Assembly (NCBI GenBank): GCA_016933675.1
Contig: JAFGAM010000104.1
Location: 1-35,582 of the forward strand
DNA length: 35,582 nucleotides
Direction: 5' to 3'
DNA from: Candidatus Anaeroferrophillacea bacterium
GTDB lineage: Bacteria > Desulfobacterota > Anaeroferrophillalia > Anaeroferrophillales > Anaeroferrophillaceae
The position numbers were made by a program, and so were the translations under genes. Under the pieces are notes generated by a model. That model was not told the origin of the DNA and did no database searches. It was given only the letters and a program-made list of their open reading frames with translations. Every line of letters begins with the position of its first letter. Within the stretch, counting starts at the first letter, position 1. This document shows, piece by piece, positions 32,229 to 35,582 of this stretch.

Positions 32229-35207
32229 ATGTTGAAAATGACAGGCAGATACACCATGAACGGATGCCGGCGGCAATGCCGGGGCGGGATCGGGAGGCTT
32301 CTCCGTGCGGGCGCGATCGCGGCGGTGATGGTCCTTGTCCCGGTGCTGACGACGGTCGCGCTTCCGGCCCTTGCGGCGGACACCGCGGATGTGCCTGTTT
32401 CCGTCGTTGACGGCGTTTCTCCGGCACTCCCCCTGGAAGACGACCAGCACAACCCGGCGGTGATTGCTCTGGCGGACAAGGATCTGTGGCTGGTGGTCTG
32501 GGAGGACTGGCGCGACTGGGGGACCACCGGGGTGGATATCTACGGCCGGTTCATCGACGCGAACGGGGCGTACTGTGGTGCCGAGTTCGCCGTTTGCGCC
32601 CAGCCGGGCAACCAGACGGTTCCGGCGCTGGCCTACCGGCCGACGGGCACGGTGCTGGCGGTCTGGCAGGATACCCGGGGCAGCGCTGAAGACGGCGGCT
32701 ACGTCTACTACCGCGCCGTCGACGTCTCGCTGCTTTCGCCTGCCGCCCCCGGTGCCTACGTCTTCGGGGCCGAGGCGAAGATGGGATTCAGCGCCATCGG
32801 CGGCGACCGGCTGGTGTCCCGCCGGCTGCCCGGGGTTGATTACGATGCCACCCGCGGCCAGTTCTGGGTCGCCTGGGTGGAGAGCCGCAACGCCATCCAG
32901 AGGATTGCCGAAAAGCCCTTCGGGGTTTCTCCCGGATATACGAATTGGCAGATCGGTGATGCCGATTACATTGGTTTCGGCGTGGTCGACGGCGCGGTGC
33001 CCGCCGCCAACTATGCCGACATCGTCCGCAACAGTTCGACGTCCACCCCCAGGCTCATTTCCCGTGCCGTGGGCGCCGAGGAAGACATCCTTGTTTTTGA
33101 ATATTTCACCAACATCAACAATGTCGTGGTTGCCTGCGACCAGTTCGCCGCGGAAACCCTCATCGTCTGGGAGGGGGTTCGTGGTCGGGCGACCATGACC
33201 TGCACCTTCGAGGAGCACGAGGTGGACTTCATCGTCGATGTCGACGCTGAGGGGAACGAGACCGTTGAAACCCGCCCCCAGGTGGAAGGGCCGAGTTCCG
33301 ACGACACGTTCTTCACCGAACTGGAACTGGATACCTGGGAGGAGGATGACGAAGATCCCGGTCATCACCTTTATTGCCTGTTCGACAAACATATCTTCCA
33401 GGGGAGCGTCCATGCGCAGCGCATCGATGCGTCGGCCGGGGCGGCCCACTACCCCGCTGCCGGTTTCGAGCCCGTGCATCGTAAATTTCTCGTCGCCTGG
33501 GAGACGCAGGAGGAGAACGGTTTCAGCAAGATCTACGGGCAGCTGCTGTTCTCCGGCGGCGGCCCCTATGGCCCCAACCGGTTGCTGAGTTTCCAGGATC
33601 GCGATTATGACGGGGTGCAGGATCCCTCGGTGGCGGCCTCCAACCAGACCCGGCCCCATGTTGCCCCGGATGTGACCGACCAGTTGTTCTTCGTCACCTG
33701 GCAGGACGGTCGCAACACGCAGATGACGCAGGAAAACGTCGATATCTACGGCCAGTTCGTCGACTGCGAAGGCAGCCTGTGGGGCACCAATTACCCGGTT
33801 AGCATCGCCCCCGGCAACCAGTATGATCCGGTCACCGCCTACAACTACGGTCCCCACCGCTTTTTCACCGTCTGGAAAGATGCCCGCAACCGGTATGAAA
33901 CTAATTCGGATGTCTATGGCCGGGCATTCGATATGGCCGATATTCAGGCCTTCGATTTCGGCCGGGCGGCGACCTTGATCGTGATTGACGATGTCGGGGC
34001 CAACACCGGGATTACCCCGGTAACGGTTGATTTTCCTACCGTCACGGCGGGTACCGGCAGCTTGCGGGGAGTGATGATCAGGAATCTGTCGCGCTTCGAT
34101 TTGACGGTGGCGGATGTTGCTGTTGTCGGCGGGGTGTTTTCCTTCACCGGCCTGGCCGCCGGCGACAGGATCACCTCCGGGGACAACCGGTCTTTTTCCG
34201 TGGGCTATGTGCCGGATCACGGCGGCCGCTTCGACGGTGCGCTGACTATCCGGTTTACCGGCATCCCGACCGGGACTGGCGATACCGGCACCGCGACGGA
34301 TACCGGCACCGGGGAGGAAACTGATAGCGGTGGGGATGCCGGTACGACCGGAGGAGATACCGGCACCGTAACCGAAGAACCGGTGGAGATTGTCTGTACC
34401 TTATATCTCAGCGGCGGCGCCGACGGCGCCTACATCTACCACGAGGAGGATTCCTTTACTGCCGAGGGAACCTACGCATTGAAGATCAACTCCATCAGCG
34501 ATACCCCCGGCCGGCTTTATGTCCTGATGATGCACGACCCATTTTCCGCCGGCAACGTGTTTGCGGTCCTGCCCGACGGCACCATCGTGCCGTTTCCCCA
34601 TGAATCCGCCTCCGACTGGCAGGCGCGGTTCTACTCCACCGGGGTGCCGCGGGCACGGGAGGTGGTTCTGGACGCGGTCGATTTCCGCCAACTCGGCTGC
34701 TTTACCTGCCAGGGGCCGACCCTGGTGGACCCCTACCAGTTGGGAGACATTCCGGTACAGCCGCCCATCGCTGCCGCAGCGACCAACGCCGGCGATTTCA
34801 AATATCTTGCCGGCGACCTCTATGTCGCGACCTATGTGGCAGATGGTACGGCAGGAGTGCCGTTCGATTTCAACCGCGGCCTGGTGGAGCTGCTCAAGCT
34901 GAAGATTCACTCCCTGGCCGGAACCTGGCAGGTGACTTCGACCTACTACGGTGAGGAACGGGTGCATGCCGATTTGCTGCGGGTCGAGGAATCCCACGGA
35001 GCCGTCACCGCCCGCTGGGGTTCTTACCGTCCGGCGATCGGCTATGGTACCGGAGAAGGCTATCAGCTGGAGTTTACCCTGTCCGGCTATCGCTACGTCT
35101 ACGGGATCGACCACCTGACGGCGGATCGTTTCAGCGGCTATTATCGCTGTTATTACAACGGTACCCCCGTCGACGAGGGGCTGGTCAGCGGCGTTCGGGT
35201 GCAGTAG
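32229..35207 (+). CDS. Large exported multi-domain protein with propeller-like repeats
   Basis: A 992-aa protein. N-terminal signal peptide (basic region then hydrophobic stretch to about residue 49, LPALAADTAD). About seven repeats of 45-80 residues follow (about 70-580), each with a strand such as LWLVVWEDWRD, VLAVWQDTRG, FWVAWVESRN or FFTVWKDARN; three also have DIYGRF/DVYGRA. This suggests a seven-bladed beta-propeller. Residues about 580-680 look like an Ig/ASH-type domain. A Thr/Gly/Asp-rich linker (about 680-718) leads to a C-terminal domain of about 270 residues, with a CFTC pair, which I do not recognise. GAGGTG is 5 nt before the ATG. There is no cell-wall or membrane anchor. Confidence 0.85.
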   Translation: MLKMTGRYTMNGCRRQCRGGIGRLLRAGAIAAVMVLVPVLTTVALPALAADTADVPVSVVDGVSPALPLEDDQHNPAVIALADKDLWLVVWEDWRDWGTTGVDIYGRFIDANGAYCGAEFAVCAQPGNQTVPALAYRPTGTVLAVWQDTRGSAEDGGYVYYRAVDVSLLSPAAPGAYVFGAEAKMGFSAIGGDRLVSRRLPGVDYDATRGQFWVAWVESRNAIQRIAEKPFGVSPGYTNWQIGDADYIGFGVVDGAVPAANYADIVRNSSTSTPRLISRAVGAEEDILVFEYFTNINNVVVACDQFAAETLIVWEGVRGRATMTCTFEEHEVDFIVDVDAEGNETVETRPQVEGPSSDDTFFTELELDTWEEDDEDPGHHLYCLFDKHIFQGSVHAQRIDASAGAAHYPAAGFEPVHRKFLVAWETQEENGFSKIYGQLLFSGGGPYGPNRLLSFQDRDYDGVQDPSVAASNQTRPHVAPDVTDQLFFVTWQDGRNTQMTQENVDIYGQFVDCEGSLWGTNYPVSIAPGNQYDPVTAYNYGPHRFFTVWKDARNRYETNSDVYGRAFDMADIQAFDFGRAATLIVIDDVGANTGITPVTVDFPTVTAGTGSLRGVMIRNLSRFDLTVADVAVVGGVFSFTGLAAGDRITSGDNRSFSVGYVPDHGGRFDGALTIRFTGIPTGTGDTGTATDTGTGEETDSGGDAGTTGGDTGTVTEEPVEIVCTLYLSGGADGAYIYHEEDSFTAEGTYALKINSISDTPGRLYVLMMHDPFSAGNVFAVLPDGTIVPFPHESASDWQARFYSTGVPRAREVVLDAVDFRQLGCFTCQGPTLVDPYQLGDIPVQPPIAAAATNAGDFKYLAGDLYVATYVADGTAGVPFDFNRGLVELLKLKIHSLAGTWQVTSTYYGEERVHADLLRVEESHGAVTARWGSYRPAIGYGTGEGYQLEFTLSGYRYVYGIDHLTADRFSGYYRCYYNGTPVDEGLVSGVRVQ
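34281..34368 (+). repeat. Three copies of GATACCGGCACCG in the linker of the 992-aa protein
   Basis: Identical 13-mers at 34281-34293, 34299-34311 and 34356-34368 encode the DTGT units of the Thr/Gly/Asp-rich linker. The repeat is inside the coding region and may change in length by slippage. Confidence 0.7.
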
Positions 35208-35214
35208 GAAATTC

Positions 35215-35248
35215 ATGGTCCCGGCCGGTATCTTCCGGCCGGGACCAT
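35215..35248 (+). terminator. Strong hairpin after the 992-aa protein gene
   Basis: A perfect 14-bp stem (ATGGTCCCGGCCGG with its complement) and a 6-nt loop, 8 nt after the stop codon. No T-tract follows (TCATCCTCTC), so it may be a Rho-assisted or 3'-protecting structure rather than a classical terminator. Confidence 0.55.
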
Positions 35249-35530
35249 TCATCCTCTCCGGCGCCGGCCGATCGGCGCCGGCCATCATGCCGCCGGCGGA
35301 TGAACTCCGCCGGCATTGTTATGTCGTTAACGGGCCTTGTCCGGGCGGTTCCGTTACCCGTCCGCCCGGTGGCGAATTGTGCTGTCTTCGTAACAACCCC
35401 ATCTTTTTGGTTCCCCGCCTGTGCGTGGCGCACGCAGACAGGCGCTGCAAGCTGAGTCACTGCGGCCTACCGTTCCATGAACTCTGCATGCCACTGCTTT
35501 TGCGCGCCGCGAATCCGGGGCGGTGACAAT

Positions 35531-35557
35531 GCCATCCCATTTTGACGTATTTTGGCA
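35531..35557 (-). repeat. 27-bp dispersed element, copy 2
   Basis: 24 of 27 positions match copy 1 at 5119-5145, in the same orientation. The terminal TGCCA/TGGCA pentamers are inverted. It is 25 nt from the right edge of the window, so whatever it borders may continue outside. Confidence 0.6.
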
Positions 35558-35582
35558 GTTGTTGTAATTCCATCAATATTGA

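Larger units (their letters stand above)
35208..35582. other. Non-coding end region with an array of hairpins
   Basis: No convincing gene. Five inverted repeats follow each other within about 230 nt: 35215-35248 (14-bp stem), 35258-35281 (9 bp), 35292-35314 (9 bp), 35341-35369 (8 bp, 13-nt loop) and 35417-35443 (10 bp with a bulge). The second copy of the 27-bp element comes after them. Confidence 0.6.

Noticed and set aside
31107-34220. Minus-strand open frame of more than 1000 codons opposite the lipoprotein and propeller genes
   Set aside because: It is the antisense shadow of two real genes in GC-rich DNA: rich in Gly, Arg, His and Val without domains, and both plus-strand genes have signal peptides and ribosome binding sites.

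Overview
The window is GC-rich bacterial chromosome carrying the replication-origin neighbourhood: dnaA, dnaN, gyrB, rpmH, rnpA, yidD, yidC, jag, mnmE, rsmG, parA and parB. The gene set (free-standing short MetF, TrmFO, anaerobic-type cobalamin genes cbiB and cobD, a FapA/DUF342 protein beside a MotAB stator, U32 peptidase, tandem FCD-type GntR regulators) suggests an anaerobic, motile, diderm bacterium of the Desulfobacterota (former Deltaproteobacteria) type. That placement is inference; no rRNA gene is present.

Layout. 1-1.7 kb (minus): possible edge ORF, single-domain response regulator, MetF-like reductase. 1.7-5.0 kb (plus): regulatory gap, membrane-anchored lytic transglycosylase, unknown 230-aa protein, TrmFO. 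5.0-5.3 kb: non-coding gap with an element that recurs at the far right end. 5.3-18.4 kb (minus): one long origin block read dnaA-dnaN-gyrB, then tRNA-Gln(CUG)-tRNA-Glu(CUC) with their own promoter and terminator, then rpmH-rnpA-yidD-yidC-jag-mnmE-rsmG-parA-parB. recF is not between dnaN and gyrB, and mnmG is not between mnmE and rsmG. dnaA-dnaN-gyrB point the same way as rpmH-rnpA instead of away from them. The dnaN-dnaA gap has DnaA boxes and a DnaA-trio-like run and is the best oriC candidate. Transcription diverges on either side of dnaA, as expected at an origin.

18.5-20.6 kb (plus): cbiB and cobD, which act together in the aminopropanol-linker branch of cobalamin synthesis. 20.7-24.0 kb (minus): STAS-FapA-MotA-MotB operon. 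24.0-27.6 kb (plus): a long leader with a possible GntR operator, two overlapping GntR/FCD regulators, and a U32 peptidase-family protein with large low-complexity insertions. 27.7-29.9 kb (plus): surface-polysaccharide operon (family 2 glycosyltransferase, SDR-like epimerase, then a WecA/MraY-type transferase broken after about 44 residues). 29.9-30.7 kb: PIG-L deacetylase. 30.9-35.2 kb (plus): CsgG/TolB-like outer-membrane lipoprotein and a 992-aa exported protein with about seven propeller-like repeats, an Ig-like domain, a Thr/Gly/Asp linker and an unrecognised C-terminal domain. 35.2-35.58 kb: five consecutive hairpins, then the second copy of the 27-bp element.

Most promising for novelty: the lipoprotein/propeller pair, the origin rearrangement with its DnaA-trio candidate, the dispersed 27/14-bp element, and the truncated glycosyl-phosphate transferase.
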